The translations under genes were made by a program, and so were the position numbers. This document shows positions 16,313-24,798 of a stretch of 64,000 nucleotides of DNA, in pieces. Under the pieces are notes generated by a model. The model had not been told where the DNA came from and ran no database searches. It worked only from the letters and a program-made list of their open reading frames with translations. This DNA comes from Ilumatobacter sp. (GTDB lineage Bacteria > Actinomycetota > Acidimicrobiia > Acidimicrobiales > Ilumatobacteraceae): contig NZ_JASJCS010000001.1 of the NCBI RefSeq assembly GCF_030065885.1, positions 62,001 to 126,000 of the forward strand, written 5' to 3'. Every line of letters begins with the position of its first letter. Positions within the stretch are counted from its first letter, which is position 1.

Positions 16313-17103
16313 CGATAGCTGACGCCGAGGCCGGCCCGGGCGTCGGTGTTCACGCCGTAGGGCGGGATCGGGTACCGCAGACCGTTGCGCGAGAGCGCAT
16401 CGAGGCCGTCGATCACCTTCGGCAGGAACCCCGGCGGGATGGCCATCAAGAGCTCGTCCTCCATCACGCCGCCGTAGCGGCGCTCGGCGAAGCACGGGAT
16501 CGAGAGGCTCGGCTCACCGGTGGCGAGCGCTCGCCCCCAGGAGTCGGCGCACGACGACTCGCCGACGCAGCCCCAGTCGAGCTTGCGATAGCCCGTCCAC
16601 TGCAGCCCGTTGATGAACAGGATCATCTGCGCCGGCGTGGCGTAGATCAGGCAGACGTCGGGCGGGTCGAGGCGGCCGGTGGCGAGCGGCGACACGGCGA
16701 GCGCCTCGTGGGTGCCGAACGAGGGGAGATCCATCGCCGCCTGGTGCGCGGCTGCGTCCTCCGGCGACGAGTACCAGACGCCGGCGTACCGCTCGCCGCG
16801 CAGCCACTCCGCGTCACGCGGGTGCAGGCCGATGACCGCCGCGCACTGGTCGCCCACCAGGTCGGCCCTGGTGATGCCGACCGTCCAGCCGTTGCGCGCC
16901 GCCTGACCGACGATCTGATCGGTCGTGTGGATCGCCTGCGGCCGCCGGATCCTCGGCACGGCCTCCATCTCGGCGACGGTCTCGAACCGCTTCATGCCGA
17001 TCGGCGTGGTGCGCAGCCGAAGCAGACGATGCAGGTCGTCGACCAACCGCGGCCAGTCGAGGTGGCCGGCGACGTCGACCGGGGTGCCATCGGGCTCGCT
17101 CAT
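16309..17103 (-). CDS. DUF169 family protein
   Basis: A 264-residue cytosolic protein of the DUF169 family. The N-terminal part has TTPIGMKRF, typical of the family's opening. It is followed by a Cys-containing region around GITRADLVGDQCAAVIGLHP and by WGCVGESSCADSWGRALATG with two cysteines. Near the C-terminus comes LSIPCFAERRYGGVMEDELLMAIP, another family hallmark. The biochemical role of DUF169 is unknown; some members lie near metal or redox genes. It sits 31 bp downstream of the hot-dog gene on the same strand, so they may be cotranscribed. Confidence 0.8.
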   Translation of the reverse strand: MSEPDGTPVDVAGHLDWPRLVDDLHRLLRLRTTPIGMKRFETVAEMEAVPRIRRPQAIHTTDQIVGQAARNGWTVGITRADLVGDQCAAVIGLHPRDAEWLRGERYAGVWYSSPEDAAAHQAAMDLPSFGTHEALAVSPLATGRLDPPDVCLIYATPAQMILFINGLQWTGYRKLDWGCVGESSCADSWGRALATGEPSLSIPCFAERRYGGVMEDELLMAIPPGFLPKVIDGLDALSRNGLRYPIPPYGVNTDARAGLGVSYR

Positions 17104-17134
17104 GGCGTCACCGTACGACGCCGCGGAGCGGGGA

Positions 17135-18061
17135 TCAGAGGCGGTCGGCCGGGTAGCCCGCGTACGAGGCCTTGAAGACGCCCGAGTGCAGCAGCACGGT
17201 CGCGGCGTGCGCCCCGGTCGTCGCCGACGAGATCGTGTTGCGGATCCAGTACGACTCGACGCGACGGCTCTGGCCGACCGCCACCACCTCACGTTTGACC
17301 AGGTAGGCGTCGCCGACGAAGAGCGGTCCGGCGACGAGCCGCACCTCGAGGTCGACGAACAACCCGACCGCGGGGCCGCGCACCCGGAAGCCGCCGCCCG
17401 CCTTGCCCGACAGGACGCTGATCATCTCGAACGGCACGATCGGGCGACCCCAGGGGTTGTCGTCGGTCTCGTACCACGGGCTCGGCTCGGTGATCGCGTC
17501 GAGCTTCTGGCGCAGCGAGAACGGGTAGAGGTTGCCGTTCGCCGTCGTCATGTCGATCGACACCGCCGCGCGCGCCGACGCACGATCGCCGACCGACAGC
17601 TGATCGACGATGAACAGCTCGCCGGCGTCACGGTTCTTCGCCGCCGCCAACCGTTCGCCGAGCTCGGTGGGAGCGGCCGGGTCGACCGTCGCCGTGCCGG
17701 TGAGCACCGGTGTGCCGTCCGCCTTCGCGGCCTCGATGCGGGCTGTTCCCTCGCCGCTCGACGTCACCGACGCGACGACCTCCTCACCCTCGACCACCAT
17801 CGTCCGGAAGTGCGCGCTGATGCACCCGGTCTCGAACCACCGCTGTCCCCACGCCGAGAAGGCCAGCGGGTCGAACTGCGAGAAGTGGGTCGGCCCCTCG
17901 ATCGGCGCGCCGGTCAGACCGAGGTCGTCGGCGACGGCGCCGTCGTGAACGCTGGCGTGCCCGTCGTACTCCTGGTCGGCCAACATCTGTCTGGGACGAC
18001 GCAGCGGCCCGCTCGTCGTCACGGCGTCGTCATGCGGGATGATCGGTGTGTCGAACGCCAT
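17135..18061 (-). CDS. MaoC-like double hot-dog protein
   Basis: A 308-residue protein that reads as two hot-dog folds (about residues 30-150 and 165-300), resembling the MaoC/thioesterase superfamily. The first half has APIEGPTHFSQFDPLAF, a typical hot-dog helix entry; the second half has a VGDRASARAAVSIDM strand and later GRPIVPFEMISVL. The clear catalytic Asp/His pair of R-hydratases is not obvious, so it may be a thioesterase-like or non-catalytic member acting on CoA esters. The ATG at 18061 is chosen because the longer frame (18148) adds only basic low-complexity sequence. It is divergent from the SMP-30 gene, with a 70-bp gap. Confidence 0.65.
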   Translation of the reverse strand: MAFDTPIIPHDDAVTTSGPLRRPRQMLADQEYDGHASVHDGAVADDLGLTGAPIEGPTHFSQFDPLAFSAWGQRWFETGCISAHFRTMVVEGEEVVASVTSSGEGTARIEAAKADGTPVLTGTATVDPAAPTELGERLAAAKNRDAGELFIVDQLSVGDRASARAAVSIDMTTANGNLYPFSLRQKLDAITEPSPWYETDDNPWGRPIVPFEMISVLSGKAGGGFRVRGPAVGLFVDLEVRLVAGPLFVGDAYLVKREVVAVGQSRRVESYWIRNTISSATTGAHAATVLLHSGVFKASYAGYPADRL

Positions 18062-18131
18062 CCGTCGAGCATGGCGCGGGTCGCCGCCCGGCCACGAGAC
18101 GGCGCGCCGACGACCGCTACGGTCACCGATC

Positions 18132-18995
18132 ATGACCGACGACGGCACGAGCGCCTGGACGCTGCTGGTCGACGGCGTCGACTTCGGGGAGGGCCCTCGA
18201 TGGCACGACGGCCGGCTCTGGTACTCCGACTTCTACCAGCGGACCATCTACGCAGTGACGCCCGAGGGCGAGCGCACCGCGATGTACACCGACCTGCCCG
18301 ATCGCCCCTCCGGCCTGGGATGGATGCCGGACGGCTCGCTCCTGGTGGTGTTCATGACCACCCGGCGGTTGATGATCGACCGCGGCGACGGCACCCTCCG
18401 CGACCACGCCGACGTGTCGGGCGTGGCGGCCTGGCACTGCAACGACATGGTCGTCGACGGCAACGGCAATGCCTACGTCGGCAACTTCGGTTTCGACCTC
18501 GAGGCGCAGTCCTCGTTCGCGCCGGCCGATCTGGCGCTCGTCCGGCCCGACGGGACGGTGGAGGTGGCAGCGACCGCGATGGCGTTCCCGAACGGGTCGA
18601 TCATCACGCCCGGCGGTGACACGTTGATCGTGGGCCAATCGTTCGGCGGCGACTACCTGGCCTTCGACATCGCCGACGATGCGACACTCTCGAACCGCCG
18701 CCAGTGGGCCGAGATCCCCGGCACCGCACCCGACGGCTGCGCGCTCGACACCGACGGGGCGATCTGGTTCTCGGACGCGCTCGGCTCGCAGGTCGTCCGG
18801 GTGCGGGAGGGCGGCGAGGTCACCGACCGGGTGGCCACGCCGGCGCCGACGTTCGCCTGCATGCTCGGCGGCGACGACGGCCGCACGCTGTTCGCACTCT
18901 GCGCGCCCGGCTCGCACCCGGACGAGGTCGCCGACCGGGCGGCCGGCGCGATCTACACGATGCGGGTCGAGCACCCGCACGCCGGGCGTCCCTAG
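18132..18995 (+). CDS. SMP-30/gluconolactonase-like hydrolase
   Basis: A 287-residue six-bladed beta-propeller of the SMP-30/gluconolactonase/LRE family, expected to hydrolyse a sugar lactone or related ester with a divalent metal. Evidence: GPRWHDGRLWYSDF (the metal Glu/Asp region near residues 20-35), WHCNDMVVDGNGNAYVGNFG with Asn and Asp metal ligands, NGSIITPGGDTLIV and GCALDTDGAIWFSDALG. No signal peptide. The start ATG at 18132 gives the normal N-terminus for the family. The natural substrate is unknown; the neighbouring hot-dog gene does not settle it. Confidence 0.85.
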   Translation: MTDDGTSAWTLLVDGVDFGEGPRWHDGRLWYSDFYQRTIYAVTPEGERTAMYTDLPDRPSGLGWMPDGSLLVVFMTTRRLMIDRGDGTLRDHADVSGVAAWHCNDMVVDGNGNAYVGNFGFDLEAQSSFAPADLALVRPDGTVEVAATAMAFPNGSIITPGGDTLIVGQSFGGDYLAFDIADDATLSNRRQWAEIPGTAPDGCALDTDGAIWFSDALGSQVVRVREGGEVTDRVATPAPTFACMLGGDDGRTLFALCAPGSHPDEVADRAAGAIYTMRVEHPHAGRP

Positions 18996-19139
18996 ATCGG
19001 GCGCCGATCGACCCGCAACACGCAGGGCCGGCGAGCCGGTCGTCGGTTCGAGTCGAGGGCTCGGCGCCAATCCGCGGGTTGCACCATCGTGTGCGGGGCT
19101 ACTGTTGCCGCAGGACCGACTCAGGCGGGAGGAGACCCC

Positions 19140-20054
19140 ATGAAGCGCACACTTGCACTGGTTGCCGCGGCGGCATTGACGTTCGCCGCATGCGGGGGCG
19201 ACGACGACGAACCGGCCGCGGACGAACCCACCGATCAGGAGAACGATGCTGCGGCCAATGAGGACGCCGCAGGCGGCAACGACGAGGAGCCGAACGAGGC
19301 ACCCGCCGACGACGGCGACGACACCGACGACGGCGACGACGGCGGTGGCGACGGGAGCGACGACGGTGGCGACAGCGGCGCGAGCGACGACGGTGGCGAC
19401 AGCGGCGACGGCGACGACGGCGGCGACAGCGGCGACGGCGACGACGGCGACGACGGCAACAGCATCCGGGTCAACTCGCTCGACGACGTCCCCGACAACT
19501 GCAAGGACCTCATGCGCAGCTTCCTGCGCGAGCTCGAGCCCCTGGTCGAGGACATCGACTTCCAGACTGCGACCATGGCCGACCTCGAGGCGATCGCCGA
19601 CGACCTCGACGGCGCAACGGCCGACTTCGACGTCCGCGCGGCCGACGAGAACTGCGAGAACCTCGACTTCGGCAGCGATGCCGCCAGCTTCGACGCAATC
19701 GTCGAATTCGCCCGCAACGAAGCACCCGGCACGGTCGGATACTTCGAGTTCATCGCCGGCTTCATCGGTGACCTCGACACGTCCATCGTCACCGGCGAGG
19801 ACGGCGATGGCGGTGACGACGACGGTGGTGACGGCGACGGTGACACTGCGTCGCCGGACGCCGGCGGTTCGTGCAACGAGGCGATCGCCGTGATCGAGCA
19901 GGCCGTCGCGGCGAGCGACAGCATGAACGATCTGCCGCTGAGTGAGATCTCGGAGCTCTCCGAGACGTTGTTCACGATCACGACCGAGTGCTCGTTCAAC
20001 GAGATGGACGCCTTCTTCCAGCGCGCCGACATCGACGCCTGGCTCAACGGCTGA
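19140..20054 (+). CDS. Lipoprotein with acidic Asp/Gly/Ser linker
   Basis: A 304-residue predicted lipoprotein. Residues 1-19 are a signal peptide ending in the lipobox FAAC. Residues about 25-110 are an extremely acidic low-complexity linker of Asp, Gly, Glu and Ser repeats (units such as DGGDSGDGD), encoded by near-repeats at 19300-19460. Beyond it are two similar helical segments, each with a Cys pair (one around DNCKDLMRSF and ENCENLDF, one around GSCNEAIAVIEQ and TTECSFNEMD), separated by a second acidic linker. A GGGAGGAG ribosome site precedes the ATG. The linker would bind cations and keep the domain away from the membrane. Function unknown. Confidence 0.75.
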   Translation: MKRTLALVAAAALTFAACGGDDDEPAADEPTDQENDAAANEDAAGGNDEEPNEAPADDGDDTDDGDDGGGDGSDDGGDSGASDDGGDSGDGDDGGDSGDGDDGDDGNSIRVNSLDDVPDNCKDLMRSFLRELEPLVEDIDFQTATMADLEAIADDLDGATADFDVRAADENCENLDFGSDAASFDAIVEFARNEAPGTVGYFEFIAGFIGDLDTSIVTGEDGDGGDDDGGDGDGDTASPDAGGSCNEAIAVIEQAVAASDSMNDLPLSEISELSETLFTITTECSFNEMDAFFQRADIDAWLNG

Positions 20055-20167
20055 GCGACACCACCAGCTGATACGACCACCGCGTCGTCGCCGCGTCGTC
20101 GCCGCGCCCGCGCACAGCGCGGCCGTGCCCGACGGCATGTGCGACGACCGCCCGACGGGTGGAGCGA

Positions 20168-20184
20168 GGGCCGGCCGGCGGCCC
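20168..20184. terminator. Hairpin between convergent lipoprotein and ABC genes
   Basis: GGGCCG and CGGCCC form a 6-bp stem around GCCGG, four nt beyond the permease stop on the minus strand. It probably ends the tetR-ABC transcript and may also stop transcription from the lipoprotein gene. Confidence 0.45.
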
Positions 20185-20188
20185 GCGT

Positions 20189-22540
20189 CTACTCGCAGCG
20201 TTCGCGGACGACGGTTGCGAGGTCGAGGCGGCGCAGGGAGCGCAGGCCCGGCCACTGCGCGACGAGGGCGGCGCCGAGCACCAGGACGATCGCGACGACC
20301 AGCGATCGATCGCGGAGCGCGAGCTGGAACGCGAGCGACTCCATGTCGAACTGGCCGATGAACTGCCCGGCCACGATCCAGCCGAGGATCGTGCCCGGCA
20401 CGGCGCCGGCGGCGACGGTCATCAAGTTCTCGATCGTCACCGTCCGTGCGATGAGCCGCCGGCCGACGCCGTTGGCCTCGAGCGTCGCGACCTCACCCGT
20501 CCGCTCGGCGATCGACACCGACACCATGTTGTAGACCAGCGCCACGGCCATCACGATCGCGAACGCCACCATCAGCCCGACGAACAGATACGTGAGGGCC
20601 ATCAACTCCTCGATCGCGCGCTGCGTCGCCTGTTGATCGACGACCGCGGTGACGCCCGGCAGCGTCTGCACCTCGGCGCGGACCGCCTCGTGTGCGCTGC
20701 GGTCGGTCAGCGCGACCACGGCGGTGTCGATGGCGCCACCGGCCGCCCGCCACTGGTCGATCGAGACGTAGCTGATCGCCGGCACCGGCTCGGAGACGAA
20801 GGCGGCAACCTCTGCCTCGAACCGCTCCCCGGAGGCCAACGCGACCGTGACCCGATCCCCCGCCGACACCCTCAACTCGTCACGGGCGCGCGACCCCAGG
20901 ACGATGCCCGACTCGGGCAACGGCGACTCGAACCCGTGCATCGACGTCGACGGCTCGAACGCCTGGAGCAGCTGGTCGGTCGACCGCGCGCCCGCGGCCA
21001 GGACGACGGGCGCCTCGGCGAACGGCTCGGAGCTGGCGATGTCCGGCGAGGACGCCAGCCGTGTCAGGTCGTCGTCGCGCAACTCGTCGTCGAAGCTCAC
21101 GACCAGATCCCGTCGGTCGACGTCGTTGAAGGCCCGGTCGAGCAGATCGAACACGGTGTCGGACAGCCCCATCGAGACGATGACGAGCACCATCGCGAGC
21201 ACGATGCCGGCGGTGGTCGACACGAAGCGGCGGCGGCTGCGGGTGACGTTGCGCAGCGCCATCCGCACCCACTGCGGGAGCTCACCGGGCCAGACCCGCT
21301 CGATCAACGACCGCCTCGACACCGCGGTCGGCGCCGGCGGCCGCATCGCCTCGGCCGGTTGGATCCGTGCTGCGGCCCGCGCGGGCAGGCCGCCGGCGAG
21401 CAGTGCGACGCCGATGGCGAACCCGAGCGACCAGACCACCGTCGCGGCAGAGAATTGCACCACCGTGATCGGCACGTTGACGAAGTCGGTGTACAGACCG
21501 CTGATCCATCGACCGAGCAGCATCCCGACCACGAGGCCAGGAATCGCACCGAGCAGCACCGCGACGAGTGCGTGGGACGTGTAGTGCCACCTGATCGTGC
21601 GGGGGCTCATGCCGTTCGCCACCATCATGCCGATCTGCGGTCGTTCGGTCCGCACGAGCCGGGAGAGCAGCACGAACGCGGCCATGCCGGCGACGGTGAG
21701 GAACAGCACCGGGAACAGGAACGACAGCTGCTCGAAGCCGGTCACATCGGCCTGGAGCGCCTGATTGCTCGCCTGGTCCGCGCGCGCGTACACATCGGAT
21801 GCGCCCAGCTCGGTGAGCTCGTCCACCCAGTCCGCCGCACGCTGCGGATCGTGATCTCGCACCGAGGCCGTCACCTGGAGCGGGGCGTCCGGCGCGATCT
21901 CGCGGGCCACCGCCTCGGGTACGAACACGACGGCGAACTCGTCGGGCACGGTGAAGATCTGCTGGCGGCTGGGGGCGAGCCACACGTACTCGGCCGACGC
22001 GGCGCCACCGACGGCGCGGACGGTCCGCCAACCGTCGGCGCCGTGGATCGAGACCGGATCGCCCGGCGCGAGCCCGAACTCCTCCCACCCGTGTTGCTCG
22101 ACGACCGCGACCGGCTCGGTCCCACGCGACTCGAGGCCGGTCCCGTGGAGGACCATCAGCCGGTTGAGGACCGGTTCGGCTCGCACACCGATGACCGTGC
22201 CGCGCAGTTGCTGGCCGCCGATCTCGAGCGACGCGTCGAACCGTGTGCGGGTGGCGACCGCGGTGACGTCCGGGTCACGGGCGAGCCGCTCGACCATCTC
22301 GTCGGTCGGTCCTGCGGTTGCCCACACGTCGCCGAACTCGAGCCGGTCGTACAGTTCCTCGTAGCTCGCCGCCAGATTCCCGGCGGCGTCGATGTTGGCG
22401 GCGAACAGCACGATCCCGAGGAACACGGTGACGGCGACGGCGGCGATCTGCGAGCGACGCCGCGCGAGGTCGCGCCGGGTCTTCGCCCACAGGACGCGGC
22501 GCGTCGTGCGGAGCGTCGTGCGGGGCGGCACGTCGGCCAT
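20189..22540 (-). CDS. FtsX/MacB-type ABC transporter permease
   Basis: A 783-residue integral membrane protein with the layout of large FtsX-domain permeases: one N-terminal TM helix (about residues 30-50), a big extracytoplasmic domain (about 60-255), a first FtsX block of three TM helices (about 265-400), a second extracytoplasmic domain (about 450-650), and a second FtsX block to the end. Such permeases with a LolD/MacB-like ATPase export or extract lipids, lipoproteins or peptides, or sense antibiotics. Its start overlaps the ATPase stop by one nt (TGATG), so it is coupled to the gene upstream. Third in the operon tetR, ATPase, permease. The substrate is unknown. Confidence 0.88.
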   Translation of the reverse strand: MADVPPRTTLRTTRRVLWAKTRRDLARRRSQIAAVAVTVFLGIVLFAANIDAAGNLAASYEELYDRLEFGDVWATAGPTDEMVERLARDPDVTAVATRTRFDASLEIGGQQLRGTVIGVRAEPVLNRLMVLHGTGLESRGTEPVAVVEQHGWEEFGLAPGDPVSIHGADGWRTVRAVGGAASAEYVWLAPSRQQIFTVPDEFAVVFVPEAVAREIAPDAPLQVTASVRDHDPQRAADWVDELTELGASDVYARADQASNQALQADVTGFEQLSFLFPVLFLTVAGMAAFVLLSRLVRTERPQIGMMVANGMSPRTIRWHYTSHALVAVLLGAIPGLVVGMLLGRWISGLYTDFVNVPITVVQFSAATVVWSLGFAIGVALLAGGLPARAAARIQPAEAMRPPAPTAVSRRSLIERVWPGELPQWVRMALRNVTRSRRRFVSTTAGIVLAMVLVIVSMGLSDTVFDLLDRAFNDVDRRDLVVSFDDELRDDDLTRLASSPDIASSEPFAEAPVVLAAGARSTDQLLQAFEPSTSMHGFESPLPESGIVLGSRARDELRVSAGDRVTVALASGERFEAEVAAFVSEPVPAISYVSIDQWRAAGGAIDTAVVALTDRSAHEAVRAEVQTLPGVTAVVDQQATQRAIEELMALTYLFVGLMVAFAIVMAVALVYNMVSVSIAERTGEVATLEANGVGRRLIARTVTIENLMTVAAGAVPGTILGWIVAGQFIGQFDMESLAFQLALRDRSLVVAIVLVLGAALVAQWPGLRSLRRLDLATVVRERCE

Positions 22541-23217
22541 CACGAGCGCCGATCGTCGACGATCTGCCCGTCGACCAGGTGCAGGGCCCGATCCGCCACG
22601 TCCTCGACCGCCGGGTCGTGGCTGACGACGATCACCGTGCGGCCGAAGTCGCGGGCGGCGCGCTGCAGGAGGTCGAGCACCTCGGCACCGTTCGCCCGGT
22701 CGAGCGCACCGGTCGGCTCGTCGCAGAGCAGGACGGGCGTCTGCTTGGCCAGCGCCCGCGCGATCGCGACCCGCTGCTGCTGGCCGCCAGACAGTTGGGA
22801 CGGGAAGTGATCGACGCGATCGTCGAGTCCCACCGCCGCGAGCGCCTCGACCGAGCGGACGTGGGCACCGTCGCCGGTGAGGCGGGCGATCAGCTCGACG
22901 TTCTCGAGCGCCGTGAGGGTGGGGACCAGGTTGAAGAACTGGAAGACGAAGCCGACCTTGTCACGGCGATAGGCCGTGAGGCCGTCGCGGTCGAGCGAGC
23001 CGAGGTCGACACCGTCGACGCTGATCCGGCCGCCGGTCGGCGCGTCCATCGCTCCGATCATGTTGAGCAGCGTCGTCTTGCCAGAGCCCGACGGCCCGAC
23101 GAGCGCGACGAACTGACCGACGGGGATCTCGAGGTCGACCCCGTCGAGCGCCAGCACGGCGGTTGCCCCCTCCCCGTAGACCCGCGAGACCTTGCGGGCA
23201 TCGATCAGCGCCGTCAT
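22540..23217 (-). CDS. MacB/LolD-type ABC transporter ATP-binding protein
   Basis: A 225-residue ATPase. Walker A is GPSGSGKTTLL (about residues 40-50), the Q-loop region is FVFQFFNLVPTLTALENV, the ABC signature is LSGGQQQRVAIARAL, Walker B is VLLCDEPTGALD and the H-loop is VVSHDP. The FQFFNLVPTLTALENV form is characteristic of the MacB/LolD subfamily that works with FtsX-type permeases, here the next gene. Its ATG overlaps the tetR stop by 4 nt (ATGA). It should drive the permease by ATP hydrolysis at the inner face of the membrane, and transcription is likely repressed by the TetR protein. Confidence 0.94.
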   Translation of the reverse strand: MTALIDARKVSRVYGEGATAVLALDGVDLEIPVGQFVALVGPSGSGKTTLLNMIGAMDAPTGGRISVDGVDLGSLDRDGLTAYRRDKVGFVFQFFNLVPTLTALENVELIARLTGDGAHVRSVEALAAVGLDDRVDHFPSQLSGGQQQRVAIARALAKQTPVLLCDEPTGALDRANGAEVLDLLQRAARDFGRTVIVVSHDPAVEDVADRALHLVDGQIVDDRRS

Positions 23218-23843
23218 CGCACGTCCTCCCGGTCGATCAGCAGCGCGTGGCTGAGCAGGTCGAGCTCGGCTCGCGCCCAGCGGGCCAGCACCGCCTCGTC
23301 GGTCAGGTCGCCGCCCAGCCGCTCCTCGACGAGCGGTCGCATCAGCAACAGTCCGACCTCCATCGCCATCAGGAGCAGGGCCGTCATCTCGGGATCGTCG
23401 GGGCGTCGGGCGACCCCGGACTCGACCAGAGCGGGGAGCATCCGGTCGGTCACCTCGAGCAGCTCGGCGAACCACCATCGGCCGACCTCGCCACCCGACT
23501 GCAGTGAGCGGGCCACGTAGGCGAGCGCCGGGCCGAGGTCGGTGTGGCCGAGCAGCGCCTGCACGCCACCGCCTCGCGGGTCCTCCGTGATCGCGTCGGC
23601 AGCGGCCGAGATCGTCACCCGCACGTGGGCGTCGCACGCCTCGATCAGCCCTGCCTTCGAACCGAAGTGGTGGATGACGAGCGCCGCCGACACGTCGGCC
23701 CGTTCGGCGACGGCCCGCACGGTGGTGCCGTCCGGGCCACCGCGGCCGACCAAGTCGACCGCGGCGTGGATGATCGCCTCACGGCCGGGCGCGTCGTCGG
23801 AGGAGCCGGACGAGGACGCGGCCGCTGAACACATGTTCAGCAT
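23214..23843 (-). CDS. TetR-family repressor of the ABC operon
   Basis: A 209-residue TetR/AcrR regulator. The N-terminal helix-turn-helix is around TTVRAVAERADVSAALVIHH, followed by FGSKAGLIEACD; the remaining helices form a ligand-binding and dimer domain of standard length. It is the first gene of tetR, ATPase, permease, with 4-nt and 1-nt overlaps. Two copies of CTGAAC-N4-GTTCAG lie at its 5' end, so it very likely represses its own operon and is released by the exported compound. Start choice is open: ATG at 23843, ATG at 23834 or TTG at 23855; one operator overlaps the first codons in every case. Confidence 0.88.
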   Translation of the reverse strand: MLNMCSAAASSSGSSDDAPGREAIIHAAVDLVGRGGPDGTTVRAVAERADVSAALVIHHFGSKAGLIEACDAHVRVTISAAADAITEDPRGGGVQALLGHTDLGPALAYVARSLQSGGEVGRWWFAELLEVTDRMLPALVESGVARRPDDPEMTALLLMAMEVGLLLMRPLVEERLGGDLTDEAVLARWARAELDLLSHALLIDREDVR

Positions 23844-23863
23844 GGTACTGAACAAACGTTCAG
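23825..23863. promoter_or_regulatory. Tandem operator of the tetR-ABC operon
   Basis: Two copies of CTGAAC-N4-GTTCAG lie at 23825-23840 and 23848-23863, 23 bp centre to centre, about two helical turns. The left site has centre ACAT, the right site AAAC, and the right one extends to ACTGAAC/GTTCAGT. They flank the tetR start and best fit TetR autoregulation. Both also contain GAAC-N4-GTTC, the core of gram-positive LexA boxes, which is an alternative. Confidence 0.7.
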
Positions 23864-23924
23864 TCTGCTAGGGCCGAAAGTCTCGTCCCGGGGTCGGCCG
23901 GGCGCCGCACTGGGTGGCGAGGGC

Positions 23925-24197
23925 TCAGCGGCGCGCCGGGCGGCGCGGGCCGCGCCCGGCGAGCGCTTGGAGCACGAGCAGGAGGAGCACTGCGCCGAGC
24001 GCGGCGACGCCGATGCTGCGGAGCGAGAACTCGTCGACGCCGTCGGCGTCGATCAGCGACATCAGGCCGCCGCCGATGATCGCGCCGAGCACGCCGACGA
24101 CCATCGTGTAGATGCAGCCGGTGCGGTCGTCCTTGACGATCCAGCGGGCGATCCCACCGGCGAGGAGACCGACGACGATCCAGCCGAGGATGTTCAC
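23925..24197 (-). CDS. GlsB/YeaQ/YmgE-type membrane protein
   Basis: A 90-residue membrane protein of the transglycosylase-associated (GlsB/YeaQ/YmgE) family. It has three TM segments at about residues 3-20, 30-50 and 62-80. The family pattern is visible: ILGWIVVGLLAGGIAR, GCIYTMVVGVLGAIIGG and a hydrophobic third helix followed by an Arg/Pro-rich tail. Members are stress-induced in several bacteria; the molecular role is not known. The start is a GTG (24197). No regulator site was identified. Confidence 0.88.
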   Translation of the reverse strand: MNILGWIVVGLLAGGIARWIVKDDRTGCIYTMVVGVLGAIIGGGLMSLIDADGVDEFSLRSIGVAALGAVLLLLVLQALAGRGPRRPARR

Positions 24198-24265
24198 ACG
24201 GTCATCGTACGACGATCGCGCGGATGTGACGTCGGGTCGGTTCGACGGCCCGGGACGCGGTTCGA

Positions 24266-24682
24266 TCAGGCTCGTTCGAGCACCACGACCGGGATCACCC
24301 GGTCGCCCGCGGAGACCTCGTACTGCGCGAACTGCGGGATCGCGGCCTTCTGGGCGTCGTAGATGCGGTTGCGCTCGTCGCCTTCGGTGACCCGGGCGCG
24401 CACGGCGACGGTCTCGGTGCCGACCTCGATGGTGGCGTCGGGATGGGCGACGATGTTGCGGTACCAGTCGGGGTGCGTCGTCGCGCCCGCCTTCGAACCG
24501 AAGACCGCCCAGCCACCGTCGACCGCCTGGTAGGCGAGCGGGTTGAGGCGTTCGAGCCCGCTCTTCGCTCCCGTCGAGTGCAGGATCAGCATGGGCATGC
24601 CCTCGAACATGCCGCCGACCTTGCCGCCGTTCTCACGGAACTCGGCGATGACCTGCTTGTTCCACTCGTTGACATCATCCAT
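24266..24682 (-). CDS. Deazaflavin (F420)-dependent nitroreductase-like protein
   Basis: A 138-residue protein of the Ddn/DUF385 family, split beta-barrel enzymes that use reduced F420 in mycobacteria and relatives. Diagnostic segments are LILHSTGAKSGLERLNPLAY (the GxKSG turn for the cofactor phosphate tail), WAVFGSKAGATTHPDWYRNI and HPDATIEVGTETVAVRAR. Family members reduce quinones or enones and activate some nitroimidazoles. The N-terminal 20 residues form the amphipathic helix seen in Ddn. It is divergent from the amidase gene (116 bp). Confidence 0.9.
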   Translation of the reverse strand: MDDVNEWNKQVIAEFRENGGKVGGMFEGMPMLILHSTGAKSGLERLNPLAYQAVDGGWAVFGSKAGATTHPDWYRNIVAHPDATIEVGTETVAVRARVTEGDERNRIYDAQKAAIPQFAQYEVSAGDRVIPVVVLERA

Positions 24683-24798
24683 GACGGACCTCCTGTGGGT
24701 GGCGTGGATGTGACAACACGCGGGCGACGGCGAGGATTCCGGCTGCCACCAATCGGCCGCGTTGACGCGGCGGGCCCCGCGCGAGCAACGTGCACGTC

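Noticed and set aside
19040-19075. GGTTCGAGTC, resembling a tRNA T-loop
   Set aside because: Flanking bases do not form a 5-bp T stem, and no anticodon or acceptor stem could be placed around it.
20159-22810. 883-codon + strand frame opposite the ABC permease
   Set aside because: The minus-strand permease has full transmembrane and FtsX features and coupled starts. The + frame is Arg/His/Asp-rich antisense sequence.
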